Shown: positions 52,262-60,278 of the stretch, piece by piece
Layout of the letters: every line of letters begins with the position of its first letter
Numbering within the stretch: the stretch's first letter is position 1
From: Methylobacterium sp.
GTDB lineage: Bacteria > Pseudomonadota > Alphaproteobacteria > Rhizobiales > Beijerinckiaceae
Assembly: GCA_013823325.1 (NCBI GenBank)
Contig: PNLY01000018.1
Coordinates: forward strand, 1-64,000
DNA: 64,000 bases
Direction: 5' to 3'
The notes under the pieces: generated by a model
What the model saw: the letters and a program-made list of their open reading frames with translations, nothing else
Told to the model about the DNA's origin: nothing
Database searches by the model: none
Translations under genes and position numbers: made by a program

Positions 52262-53254
52262 TTAGATCTTGAAGGCCTCCAGCGTGCTGGAATGGAAGAG
52301 CTCCTCGACCGCAAGCCGCCGTGAGGACAGGCCCTGGCTATGATGGGCCTGGAGGAACGTCTCCAGCGCATGGCGATTGGGGCCGACACCATAGGACCAG
52401 AAATCCTGGCCCATCAGGGTGCGCGCCGCCTGCAATTGCTCCTCCACGAAGGGCAGCGTGATCTTGGTGGCGGATGTGTCCGAGAGCTTGGCGAGAGCGG
52501 CCGCCTTGGACTGCTCGAAGGCCTTCAGCAATGCGGCCGGCAGCCAGGGCTGGGCCTCGGCGATGCTGCGGCGTACGCACAGCACATGCATGATCGGGAA
52601 GATGCGGGTGCGCCGATAATAGTCCGATGCGGCGGCGGTCGGGTCCGGGAACAGGCGCGCGATCTTCGGGTGACCGGCGTCGAAGGCCGGCGGGGACCGC
52701 GGCCCGATATAGGCGTCGATCTCGCCGGCCATCAGCATCTCGTTGAGCGAGCGGTCGGCCGGCGCCGGCTCGACCGTGATCTCCGGCGGAAGCTCGATAC
52801 TGATCTTCTCGGCGCGGCCCGGCTGCTCCAGACCTCCGCGAACCCAGGTCACCTCGCTTGGCTTCACGCCATAGTCGTTTTCGAGGATGGCGCGGATCCA
52901 GACACAGGCGGTGAGCTGGTATTCCGGGCAGCCGATGCGCTTGCCGCTGAGATCCTCCGGACGAGCGATGCCGCGGTCGGTCCTGATGAAGATGCCGGTG
53001 TGGCGGAACGCGCGCGACAGAAAGGCGGGAACACCGACATAGGGGCTATCGCCACGCGCCGTCTTGAGGGTGAAACTCGACAGCGACGCTTCGCAGACGT
53101 CGAACTCGGCATGGCGGAAGGCGCGGAAGAAAATCTCTTCCGGAACCAGCTTCATGAAGACGGGGTCGACACCGTCGATCTGGACGGCGCCATCGAGCAG
53201 AGGGCGGTTGCGATCATAGTCGCCGATGGCGATGGACAGGCGCAGATCCGACAC
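52262..53254 (-). CDS. pht5: 4,5-dihydroxyphthalate decarboxylase-like protein
   Basis: A 330-residue protein of the type II periplasmic-binding fold family that includes Pht5. Recognisable pieces are LRLSIAIGDYDRNRPLLDG, DVCEASLSSFTLKTARGD, RTDRGIARPEDLSGKRIGCPEYQLTACVWIRAIL and the C-terminal QDFWSYGVGPNRHALETFL. GTG start at 53254 with GGGAGG 6 bases before it. The enzyme decarboxylates 4,5-dihydroxyphthalate to protocatechuate, the last step of the phthalate 4,5-pathway whose other enzymes are at 60279-63897. No signal peptide, so cytoplasmic. Confidence 0.88.
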   Translation of the reverse strand: MSDLRLSIAIGDYDRNRPLLDGAVQIDGVDPVFMKLVPEEIFFRAFRHAEFDVCEASLSSFTLKTARGDSPYVGVPAFLSRAFRHTGIFIRTDRGIARPEDLSGKRIGCPEYQLTACVWIRAILENDYGVKPSEVTWVRGGLEQPGRAEKISIELPPEITVEPAPADRSLNEMLMAGEIDAYIGPRSPPAFDAGHPKIARLFPDPTAAASDYYRRTRIFPIMHVLCVRRSIAEAQPWLPAALLKAFEQSKAAALAKLSDTSATKITLPFVEEQLQAARTLMGQDFWSYGVGPNRHALETFLQAHHSQGLSSRRLAVEELFHSSTLEAFKI

Positions 53255-53287
53255 GCAATTCCTCCCTGCCGGCGCGTCGGGCGCGCC

Positions 53288-53347
53288 CTCATTTTGCGGC
53301 AGAGTGCGCCGCGCCGGGCGGCGGCACAAAGACTTCCGCGAAATGAG
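53288..53347. repeat. Nested inverted repeat between LysR and the decarboxylase gene
   Basis: Outer arms CTCATTTTGCGG (53288-53299) and CCGCGAAATGAG (53336-53347) are inverted with one mismatch. Inside lies a second hairpin formed by CGCCGC and GCGGCG with GTG/CAC outside it. It occupies the leader of the decarboxylase gene. No T-run follows in either direction, so an operator or leader structure is more likely than a terminator. Confidence 0.5.
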
Positions 53348-53375
53348 AACAAGACGCCGCCCGTATGGGAGCGGC

Positions 53376-54362
53376 TCAGGAGCCGACGCGGCGGGCGAGC
53401 GAGCCCAGCGATTCCAGCAGATGTTCGGTGACCGAGGCGAAGAAGCGGTCGACCGCCTCCTGCTGACGGAACGCCGGCGCGTTCCCGGGCCTGATCAGGT
53501 AGAGCGTCCGCTTCGGCGGCTGGTCCGAGATGCGCTGCATCGCGAGCTTGCCGGCGCGCAGCTCCTCGATCGCCGTACCGTAGGGCATGACGCTCGCCGC
53601 CACGCCGCGCACGACGAGCGCGCGCATGGCCGGGACGGATTGCGCCTCATAGACGATGCGCAGCGGCAGCGAGAATTTCTCGGCAGCGGCCTTGAGCAGC
53701 TGCTGGACCATGTCGCGCTCCCCGGCCTGCACGAGATCATGGCTCAGGGCTTCGGCGAGGGTCACCGTCTCCGGCAGCGGCCCATCGGCAATCGGCCGGA
53801 TGAGCACCAGTTCCTCTTCGAACAGAGCCGTCCGCTCGATGCCCGGGCGCGGCTGGTCGACGCCATAGGCAAAGGCGGCGTTCAGCTCGCCGCGCTCCAT
53901 CGCGGCGATGAGCACATGGCTCAGTTCCTCGACCAGGCTGAGCGCGACCGAGGGTATGCCATTCTTGGCGTCGATCAGCAGATCGGGGCCGATCTGGAGC
54001 ATGATGCTCGGCGTCAGCCCGATCGTCAGCATTTCCTGATCGTTCCCGGCCAGTGCCCGAACATCGCGCCTGGCGTCCTCGACCTCCTGCAGAATGCGCC
54101 TTGCACGCTCCAGCAGCAGCTCGCCCGCCTGCGTCAGCACGACGCCGCGCGAATGGCGCAGCAGAAGTTCCGTCTGGAGGGTCTGCTCGAGCTGCCGGAT
54201 CTGCAAGCCCAGGGCAGGTTGCGCGACGTTGAGCTGCTCCGCCGCCTTGGTGATGTTCCCGACCTCGGCGATTCCGACGAAATAGCGAAGCTGACGGAGA
54301 TTGATCGCGGCCTCCCGGGCTTGTCTTCTTGGAAGGTCATGATGGGGTGCGCCGGCAGCCAC
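53376..54362 (-). CDS. LysR-family transcriptional regulator, start uncertain
   Basis: A LysR protein with HTH GNITKAAEQLNVAQPALGLQ and an effector domain (LTIGLTPSIMLQ). The conserved N-terminus INLRQLRYFVGIAEV corresponds to the usual M-N-L-R-Q-L start, but its first codon is ATC, with GGGAGG 5 bases before it. No ATG is in frame; GTG at 54362 adds 19 residues and is used here. It lies in the middle of the phthalate ABC operon, between a permease and the decarboxylase, and probably regulates it in response to an aromatic acid. Confidence 0.85.
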   Translation of the reverse strand: MAAGAPHHDLPRRQAREAAINLRQLRYFVGIAEVGNITKAAEQLNVAQPALGLQIRQLEQTLQTELLLRHSRGVVLTQAGELLLERARRILQEVEDARRDVRALAGNDQEMLTIGLTPSIMLQIGPDLLIDAKNGIPSVALSLVEELSHVLIAAMERGELNAAFAYGVDQPRPGIERTALFEEELVLIRPIADGPLPETVTLAEALSHDLVQAGERDMVQQLLKAAAEKFSLPLRIVYEAQSVPAMRALVVRGVAASVMPYGTAIEELRAGKLAMQRISDQPPKRTLYLIRPGNAPAFRQQEAVDRFFASVTEHLLESLGSLARRVGS

Positions 54363-54381
54363 GACAAGGCGCGGCTTCCCG

Positions 54382-55137
54382 CTAGCGCCCGGGCCGGAGC
54401 CAGCGCTCCATACGTTCTAGCACCGCGAAAATGACGACGCTGACGAGGATGACGAAGACGATTGTCGCGAAGACGCCGGCGAGGTCGTAGCGCTCCGCGA
54501 GATCGTTGATCAACTGGCCGAGCCCGCCGAAATTGATCAGGAACTCGACGCCGATCAGATTGATCAGCGCGAAGACGAGCCCGAGGCGAACGCCGACGAA
54601 AATGGTCGGGATGGCCGCCGGGAATTCGATCTTCCAGAATTGCTGCGCGGGCGTGAGATTGTAGCTCAGCCCGACATTGATCAGGCTCTTCCTGACGCCC
54701 TTCAGCCCTTCCAGCGTCTTGAGTATGACCGGAGCGAGCCCGGCCACGAAGCCCATCGCGATGATCGTGGCGGCGCTGCGCCCGAAGATGACGAGGAAAA
54801 GCGGGTAGGCCAGCACCACTGGGGCGGCGGCCACAGCCGCCACCCAGGGTTCGGTCGCGAGTGCCAGGATCCGGACCTTGTAGAGCAGCACCCCGAGCGA
54901 GATGCCGGCGACCGAGACGAGGACGCTTGCGGCCAGCGCCTCGCTGCCTGTCATCATCAGCCGTTCCAGCAACTGTTCCTCGGCGAACAGCCGGCCGAAG
55001 CTGCCGAGCACCGCCGAGGGCAATGGGATGACGAATTGGTTGAGGAGGCCGAGCAGCAGCAGGGTCTCGACCACTCCCAGGGCGAGGCCGACCGTGGCAA
55101 GGCCGATCGCAAGCGGAGGAATCGCAGCGAGCCGCAT
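54382..55137 (-). CDS. ABC transporter permease, SsuC/TauC type (second)
   Basis: A 251-residue permease with six membrane segments and coupling region PTIFVGVRLGLVFALINLIG. It starts 3 bases after the ATPase stop. It is only distantly similar to the permease at 50344-51156; the two could form a heterodimer, or each a homodimer using the same ATPase and SBP. Confidence 0.88.
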   Translation of the reverse strand: MRLAAIPPLAIGLATVGLALGVVETLLLLGLLNQFVIPLPSAVLGSFGRLFAEEQLLERLMMTGSEALAASVLVSVAGISLGVLLYKVRILALATEPWVAAVAAAPVVLAYPLFLVIFGRSAATIIAMGFVAGLAPVILKTLEGLKGVRKSLINVGLSYNLTPAQQFWKIEFPAAIPTIFVGVRLGLVFALINLIGVEFLINFGGLGQLINDLAERYDLAGVFATIVFVILVSVVIFAVLERMERWLRPGR

Positions 55138-55140
55138 GGC

Positions 55141-56025
55141 TCAAGCCTTCCTGCGGCGGGCGCCCGCCTCGGATTCGGCCATGCCGCGCGAGGCTTCCTC
55201 GCGCAGATCGTTCCAGATCTCGGCGACATGGCGGCCGAAGGCCTCGCTGCCGACGACGTCGCCCGTGCGCGGCCGTGGCAGCCGGATGTCGACGATGCGC
55301 TTCACCTTGCCGGGACGGAAGGTCATGATGATGACCCGGTCGGAGAGCTGCACGGCCTCGGTGATGTTGTGAGTGATCAGCAGGGTGGTCTGCTTCAGCT
55401 CCTCCTGAATTTTCAGGACCTTGTCGCCGAGCAGCAGGCGGGTCTGCTCGTCCAGCGCGGCGAAGGGCTCGTCCATCAGCAGGATCTTGGGCTCGAACAC
55501 CAGCGTGCGGGCAATGGCGACGCGCTGGCGCATGCCGCCGGATAGCTCGGCGGGGTAGCGCTGCTCGAAGCCGTTCAGGCCGACCATGTCGATGAAGTGC
55601 CGCGCCTTCTCGTGGCGCTCGGCCTTGCGCACGCCCTTGACCTCGAGCGGAAAGGCGACGTTGTCGAGCACCGTCCGCCAGGGAAAGGTCGATTCCTCCT
55701 GGAAGACCATGCCGATCGACGGATGCGGGCCCGAGATCAGGTCGCCGCCGACGTTGACCTTGCCCTCGTAGCCGCGCACCAGCCCGCCCAGGATGTTGAA
55801 GACGGTCGACTTGCCACATCCCGACGGGCCGATGATCGAGACGAACTCGCCGCGTTCGACCGAGAACGACATGTCGTCCACGGCAGTGACGGCGCCCTCG
55901 CGCGTCTCGAAGCGCATCGTCACGCCGTCGATGACCAGGTCGGCCTCCTTCACGGTCTCGGCAAGACGCAGTTTGGCGGCCGCAGCGGGCATTGTGTGCT
56001 CATCCCTTGGCTGGCCGTCACTCAT
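55141..56025 (-). CDS. ABC transporter ATPase, SsuB/TauB type
   Basis: A 294-residue ATPase: Walker A GPSGCGKST, Q-loop MVFQEESTFPWRT, signature LSGGMRQRVAIART, Walker B ILLMDEPFAALDEQT and switch ITHNITEA. The FPWRT after the Q-loop and GGMRQR signature are typical of nitrate/sulfonate/taurine importers. First gene of the minus-strand transport operon, divergent from marR. An internal ATG at 55992 is a possible later start. Confidence 0.9.
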   Translation of the reverse strand: MSDGQPRDEHTMPAAAAKLRLAETVKEADLVIDGVTMRFETREGAVTAVDDMSFSVERGEFVSIIGPSGCGKSTVFNILGGLVRGYEGKVNVGGDLISGPHPSIGMVFQEESTFPWRTVLDNVAFPLEVKGVRKAERHEKARHFIDMVGLNGFEQRYPAELSGGMRQRVAIARTLVFEPKILLMDEPFAALDEQTRLLLGDKVLKIQEELKQTTLLITHNITEAVQLSDRVIIMTFRPGKVKRIVDIRLPRPRTGDVVGSEAFGRHVAEIWNDLREEASRGMAESEAGARRRKA

Positions 56026-56201
56026 CGCCTCGCCCCTTGTGCAACTGCGCCAGCAGTTGAACGGCGCGCAGCACGAACGCGCCTGAAGCGGCGGAGGCCC
56101 GACTGAGTCGGCGGCATGTCATCCTTCCCTCGCGCAGCCGTCTTCGTTGGAGTCCGCAGCCTACGCAGCCGCCACGTTAGTGACGCGGCGCAGGCAAGGT
56201 C

Positions 56202-56214
56202 CAAGATTATCTTG
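56202..56214. promoter_or_regulatory. Palindrome between the ABC operon and marR
   Basis: CAAGAT-T-ATCTTG is a 13-base palindrome in the AT-rich part of the divergent region. It shares AGAT/ATCT with the perfect palindrome at 61659-61674, so the MarR protein may bind here as well. The spacing differs by one base. Confidence 0.45.
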
Positions 56215-56296
56215 CTTGGCCAGTCAAACTTTTCAGGATGGGCAGGTCGGGCGGGCTATCGGGGGCACAATTGCCGCCTATATTTGGCCGGTCCAG

Positions 56297-56815
56297 ATGT
56301 TCGGAGACAAGGCGATCGTGGCGACGACAGGCGACGAGGACGGTGGGCTGCCCGAAATGGCGCACGACCTGCCGTTCGAGAGCAGTGTTGGCTACCAGCT
56401 GCGGATGGCGAACCGTGCGACCCAGCGCTATCTGCAGAGCAAGATCGAGCCGCACGGCGTCACCACCGGCATGTGGTATTTCCTGCGCGCACTCTGGCAA
56501 GAAGATGGGCTGACCCAGCGCGAATTGTCCCGCCGGATCGGCACCATGGAGCCGACGACGCTGGCCGCATTGGCCGCCATGGAGAAGGCTGGCCTGATCA
56601 GCCGCGAGCGCGACCTGCATGACCGGCGAAAGCTGCATGTGCTGCTGACGCCGAAGGGCCATACGCTCAAGGGCGAGCTCCTGCCGCTGGCGCAGGAGGT
56701 CGTCCACAAGGCGACGGCCGGTTTCACGCCGGAGGACAAGGCCCGTTTCCTTGGCTATCTCGCGGCAGTCCAGCGCAATCTCGCAGATGTGCCTGATCCT
56801 GATGAGGCTGTCTGA
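56297..56815 (+). CDS. MarR-family transcriptional regulator
   Basis: A 172-residue MarR protein. The winged helix is GLTQRELSRRIGTMEPTTLA, the wing RERDLHDRRKLHVLLTPKG. Helix 1 begins near SSVGYQLRMANRATQRYLQ. Starts at 56297 (MFGDKAIV) or 56357 (MAHDLPFE) are both possible; upstream sequence is not conserved-looking. MarR proteins in aromatic catabolism are usually repressors released by the aromatic acid or its CoA ester. Likely targets are the palindromes at 56202-56214 and 61659-61674. Confidence 0.88.
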   Translation: MFGDKAIVATTGDEDGGLPEMAHDLPFESSVGYQLRMANRATQRYLQSKIEPHGVTTGMWYFLRALWQEDGLTQRELSRRIGTMEPTTLAALAAMEKAGLISRERDLHDRRKLHVLLTPKGHTLKGELLPLAQEVVHKATAGFTPEDKARFLGYLAAVQRNLADVPDPDEAV

Positions 56816-56827
56816 GCAGTTTCTCGG

Positions 56828-58615
56828 TCAGCCCTTCGGCGCTTGCCCGGCATGGCGCGTCATGCCGGCGGCCATCGCCGGGTTGTAGCCTGGCATGACC
56901 CGGGCATCGATCAGCACCGACGCGCCGGCCCTGGCTGCCTTCACGGCCTCGGCGACCGCGTCACGCAGGGCAGCGACTGTCCGGACCGGGCCGATGCCTG
57001 TGAGACCTTGGGCCCTGGCGATCGCGGCGATGTCGATGTCTGGCTCGTCGATGCGTTGGCCGATCCATTTGTTCTCGACAGGGCGCTGGCGCTGCTTCGC
57101 AACGCGCTCCTGATGGATCTCGTCATTGTAGAAGGAGCGGTTGTTCGAGACGATCGCGACGAAGGGCAGCTTGTAATGCGCTGCCGTCCACAGAGCGGAG
57201 GCAGCCATCATGGTGTCGCCGTCGCCCAGAACCGCCACCGGGAGCCGGCCCGAGCCCTTGAGCGCCAGCGCCGCGCCGATCAGCATGCCCGGCCCCGAGC
57301 CGATGCCGGCTCCACCATCGATGCCGAGATAGTCGAGCGGGTGCCGGAAATGCCAGGCCTCGGTGGCCCAGCCGAGCGGCAGGCGAACCAGGCTGATCAC
57401 CTCCTCGCGCAGCGCCTCGCCCATGGCTGCGGCGAGCGAAACGACGTCCAGCGGGCGCCCGCCGTCGAAGCTCAGCACCGGCAAGGCGGGGAGGATGGCC
57501 GGCGCTGAGCCGAGGGCGGCTCCCAGCTCGTCGGCGATCAGGTGCATGGTCGCATCGGGATCGGCGGCGAGATGGAGATCGGCCGGCGCGAGCGCCTGGT
57601 GATCCATGCTCCAGCCATTGTGCAGATGGTGGTCCAGCGAGACGCTGATCACGCGGGCCGACAGGGCGCTATCGGCCTGGCGCAGGGTGCCGCCGAGATC
57701 GACCCAGTCGAAGGCGAGGATGACGTCGGCGGCGCGGATGGTGTCGACCGCCTGCGCATCAAGGAAGAAGGACGGCTTGGCCGCGTGCAGCGGGTGGTCG
57801 GTCGGGAAGACGGCTGCGGTCTTGATGTCCGTGACGACGGCAGCGCCGAGATGCTCGGCCAGCGCGACGCGGCGGCCCCAGTCGCTTTCCGAGCGCGACA
57901 TCCGGCCGAACAGGATGAGCGGCGTCTTCGCATTACGAAGCAGCCCCGCCACCCGGTCGATCTCGGCGGCGGCGGGAACGCTTGGCGAGGCCACGGCAAA
58001 GCGCTTCGGGTCAGGGAGAAGCGGCATTTCCTCGAGCCGCTTCTCCTGCATCGAGACATCGAGGCAGACATAGGTCGGGGCCTGCGGTGCGCTGCGCGTG
58101 AGATTGCTCGCGCGGATCAGCGAGTCGATCGTGGCCGCCACGGAGACGGGCTGATCGTCCCATTTGACATAGGGGCGGATCAGGGCGCCCTGGTCCTTGG
58201 CGGTATGCAGCCAGTCGATCCAGGGCCTGCGCTCGGCCGCGTCGACCGGGCCGGTCGCGCCGAGGATCAGCATCGGCACGCGATCGCACCAGGCGTTGTA
58301 GATCGCCATCACCCCATGCATCAGGCCGACATTGCTGTGCAGGATGACGCCCATCGGCTTGCCCGTCACCTTGGCATAGCCATGGGCCACGGCGACGGCA
58401 TGCTCCTCATGCAGACACAGCAGCATCTGCGGTTGCTGGTTACCGAGATGGTTGACGAGGCTGTCGTGCAGGCCGCGGAAGCTGGAGCCGGGGTTCAGCG
58501 CGAGATAGGGGATGTCGAGCGCCCGAAGCATCTGCGCGACAACATCGCTCCCCCAGATGCCGTTGTCACTCGACGCGACGGGCACATCGATACCGGACAG
58601 CGTCAGGTCGTTCAT
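56828..58615 (-). CDS. Thiamine diphosphate-dependent decarboxylase, benzoylformate decarboxylase-like
   Basis: A 595-residue ThDP enzyme with the three domains of the pyruvate decarboxylase family. The catalytic Glu70 lies in LHEEHAVAVAHGYA; NPGSS (Ser44/45) and ILHSNVG (His93) correspond to Ser26 and His70 of benzoylformate decarboxylase; the ThDP motif GDGDTMM ends with NN about 29 residues on. ATG 58615 has GGGGAAA 5 bases before it. The aromatic-acid context suggests decarboxylation of an aryl 2-oxoacid such as phthalonate (2-carboxybenzoylformate) to an aldehyde, but acetolactate-synthase-like activities cannot be excluded. Confidence 0.87.
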   Translation of the reverse strand: MNDLTLSGIDVPVASSDNGIWGSDVVAQMLRALDIPYLALNPGSSFRGLHDSLVNHLGNQQPQMLLCLHEEHAVAVAHGYAKVTGKPMGVILHSNVGLMHGVMAIYNAWCDRVPMLILGATGPVDAAERRPWIDWLHTAKDQGALIRPYVKWDDQPVSVAATIDSLIRASNLTRSAPQAPTYVCLDVSMQEKRLEEMPLLPDPKRFAVASPSVPAAAEIDRVAGLLRNAKTPLILFGRMSRSESDWGRRVALAEHLGAAVVTDIKTAAVFPTDHPLHAAKPSFFLDAQAVDTIRAADVILAFDWVDLGGTLRQADSALSARVISVSLDHHLHNGWSMDHQALAPADLHLAADPDATMHLIADELGAALGSAPAILPALPVLSFDGGRPLDVVSLAAAMGEALREEVISLVRLPLGWATEAWHFRHPLDYLGIDGGAGIGSGPGMLIGAALALKGSGRLPVAVLGDGDTMMAASALWTAAHYKLPFVAIVSNNRSFYNDEIHQERVAKQRQRPVENKWIGQRIDEPDIDIAAIARAQGLTGIGPVRTVAALRDAVAEAVKAARAGASVLIDARVMPGYNPAMAAGMTRHAGQAPKG

Positions 58616-58690
58616 GGCGTTTCCCCGCATGGATTTTAGAACGACGACGCACCAGCTGCCTGGGCAGCGATTGCGATCGTCCCTGAAGCG

Positions 58691-60154
58691 TCAGCCCGGC
58701 AACTTCAGGCTGACATGGATATTCTTTTCCTGGGTGAAGGCGATGAGCTCGCCGAGGCACTCCTCGCGGCCGATGCCCGACTGCTTCCAGCCGCCGAAGG
58801 GCGTGCCCAGGAAATGCTTGGCGACCTCGTTGACCCAGACGAAGCCGGCCTCCGCCGCCAGCGCGGTGCGGTGCGCCTTGACGAGGTCATTGGTCCAGAT
58901 CGAGCAGGTCAGCCCGTATTCGACGCTGTTGACCGTCTCCAGCATCTGGGCCTCGTCGCTCCAGGGCATGACCGAGAGAACCGGGCCGAATATCTCTTCG
59001 CGCGCGATTCGCATCTGCGGCGTCACGTCGGCGAAGATCGTCGGCTCGATATAGAATCCCCCGCCGAGCCTGGGATCGTCAGGCACGCGGCCGCCACAGA
59101 CCAGCCTCGCACCCTCAGCCTTCGCCGAGGCGATGAAATCGAGAATGCGGTCATGCTGGTTCGCACTGACGATCGCGCCCATGGTCGTGGCCTCGTCCGT
59201 GGGAATGCCGGGCACGAAGCCGGACAGCTTTTCCGGCAGCCGGGCGAGCACGGCGTCGTAGATGTCGCGGTGGATGAAGGCCCGGCTGGTCGAGCCGCAG
59301 GACTGGCCGCACCAGGTGAAGTTCATGCCGGCGACGACTGCGGCGGCGACCCGCGCCGGATCGGCGTCGGCGAAGGCGATCAGCGCGTTTTTGCCACCGA
59401 GCTCCAGCAGCACCGGCTTGATCGTGTCGCTCGCCGCCTTCATCACGGCGCGGCCGGCCTGGACGCTGCCGATGAGCGCGACCTTGTCGACGCCTGGATG
59501 GGAGGCGAGGGCGGTCCCCGCTTCCCGCCCGCCGGGCACGACGCTGAGGACGCCCTCCGGCAGCAGGCCGCCGATGAGCTCGGCCAGTCTGAGCGAGGAC
59601 AGCGGCGCCTGCTCCGGCGGCTTGATGATGACGGCGTTGCCGGCGGCCAGCGGAGCCGCCATCTTGCCGGCGCAGAACATGAAGGGGTGGTTGAAGGCGA
59701 GGATGCGGGCGACGACGCCGAGCGGCTGGCGCACCGTGAGGTTGATTGCATCGGGGCCCATTGGAATGGTGTCGCCCTTCATCTCGGTGACGAGGCCGCC
59801 GAAGAAGTCGAGCTGTGCCGCGGCTATACCGGCGTCACCGATCATCTCGCGCACCGGATTGCCGCAATTGGCGGCGTCGAGCGCGGCGAGTTCGCGGGCA
59901 TTGTCGCGGACGACAGCCGCAATCGCCTTGAGGATGCGCCCACGCTCCAGAGGCGGCACCTGGCGCCACATCCTGAAACCCGCCCGCGCCGCTGCGACCG
60001 CAGCGTCGATATCGGCTGCGGAGGCCTCCGCGACATCGCAGATGGGCTCGTTCGTGCCGGGGTTGAGCGTCGCGACATAGCGTCCCGACAGCGGATGGCG
60101 CCAGCTTCCGCCGATATAGAGGCTGCGGCCGGTCGGCGCGGGCTTGTCGAGCAT
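58691..60154 (-). CDS. NAD(P)-dependent aldehyde dehydrogenase
   Basis: A 487-residue ALDH. The catalytic set is Asn155 (FNHP), Glu251 (LELGGKN) and Cys286 (GQSCGSTSR); the C-terminal GTPFGGWKQSGIGRE is typical of betaine- and aromatic-aldehyde dehydrogenases. It is encoded 75 bases upstream of the ThDP decarboxylase on the same strand. It would oxidise the aldehyde that enzyme produces, for example 2-carboxybenzaldehyde to phthalate, the substrate of the neighbouring oxygenase. ATG 60154 is chosen over a frame extension of 21 residues. Confidence 0.9.
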   Translation of the reverse strand: MLDKPAPTGRSLYIGGSWRHPLSGRYVATLNPGTNEPICDVAEASAADIDAAVAAARAGFRMWRQVPPLERGRILKAIAAVVRDNARELAALDAANCGNPVREMIGDAGIAAAQLDFFGGLVTEMKGDTIPMGPDAINLTVRQPLGVVARILAFNHPFMFCAGKMAAPLAAGNAVIIKPPEQAPLSSLRLAELIGGLLPEGVLSVVPGGREAGTALASHPGVDKVALIGSVQAGRAVMKAASDTIKPVLLELGGKNALIAFADADPARVAAAVVAGMNFTWCGQSCGSTSRAFIHRDIYDAVLARLPEKLSGFVPGIPTDEATTMGAIVSANQHDRILDFIASAKAEGARLVCGGRVPDDPRLGGGFYIEPTIFADVTPQMRIAREEIFGPVLSVMPWSDEAQMLETVNSVEYGLTCSIWTNDLVKAHRTALAAEAGFVWVNEVAKHFLGTPFGGWKQSGIGREECLGELIAFTQEKNIHVSLKLPG

Positions 60155-60278
60155 GGCTGGTCTCACGGCAGGGGTGCGCTCGGCGCGAACACTCGCGCAC
60201 GCACAGGCTGCGTTCAAAGACTTTCCCGCTTTGGCCGCGATGCCGAAAAACTACTTCGCAGTTGCGAGACGTCGCCGG

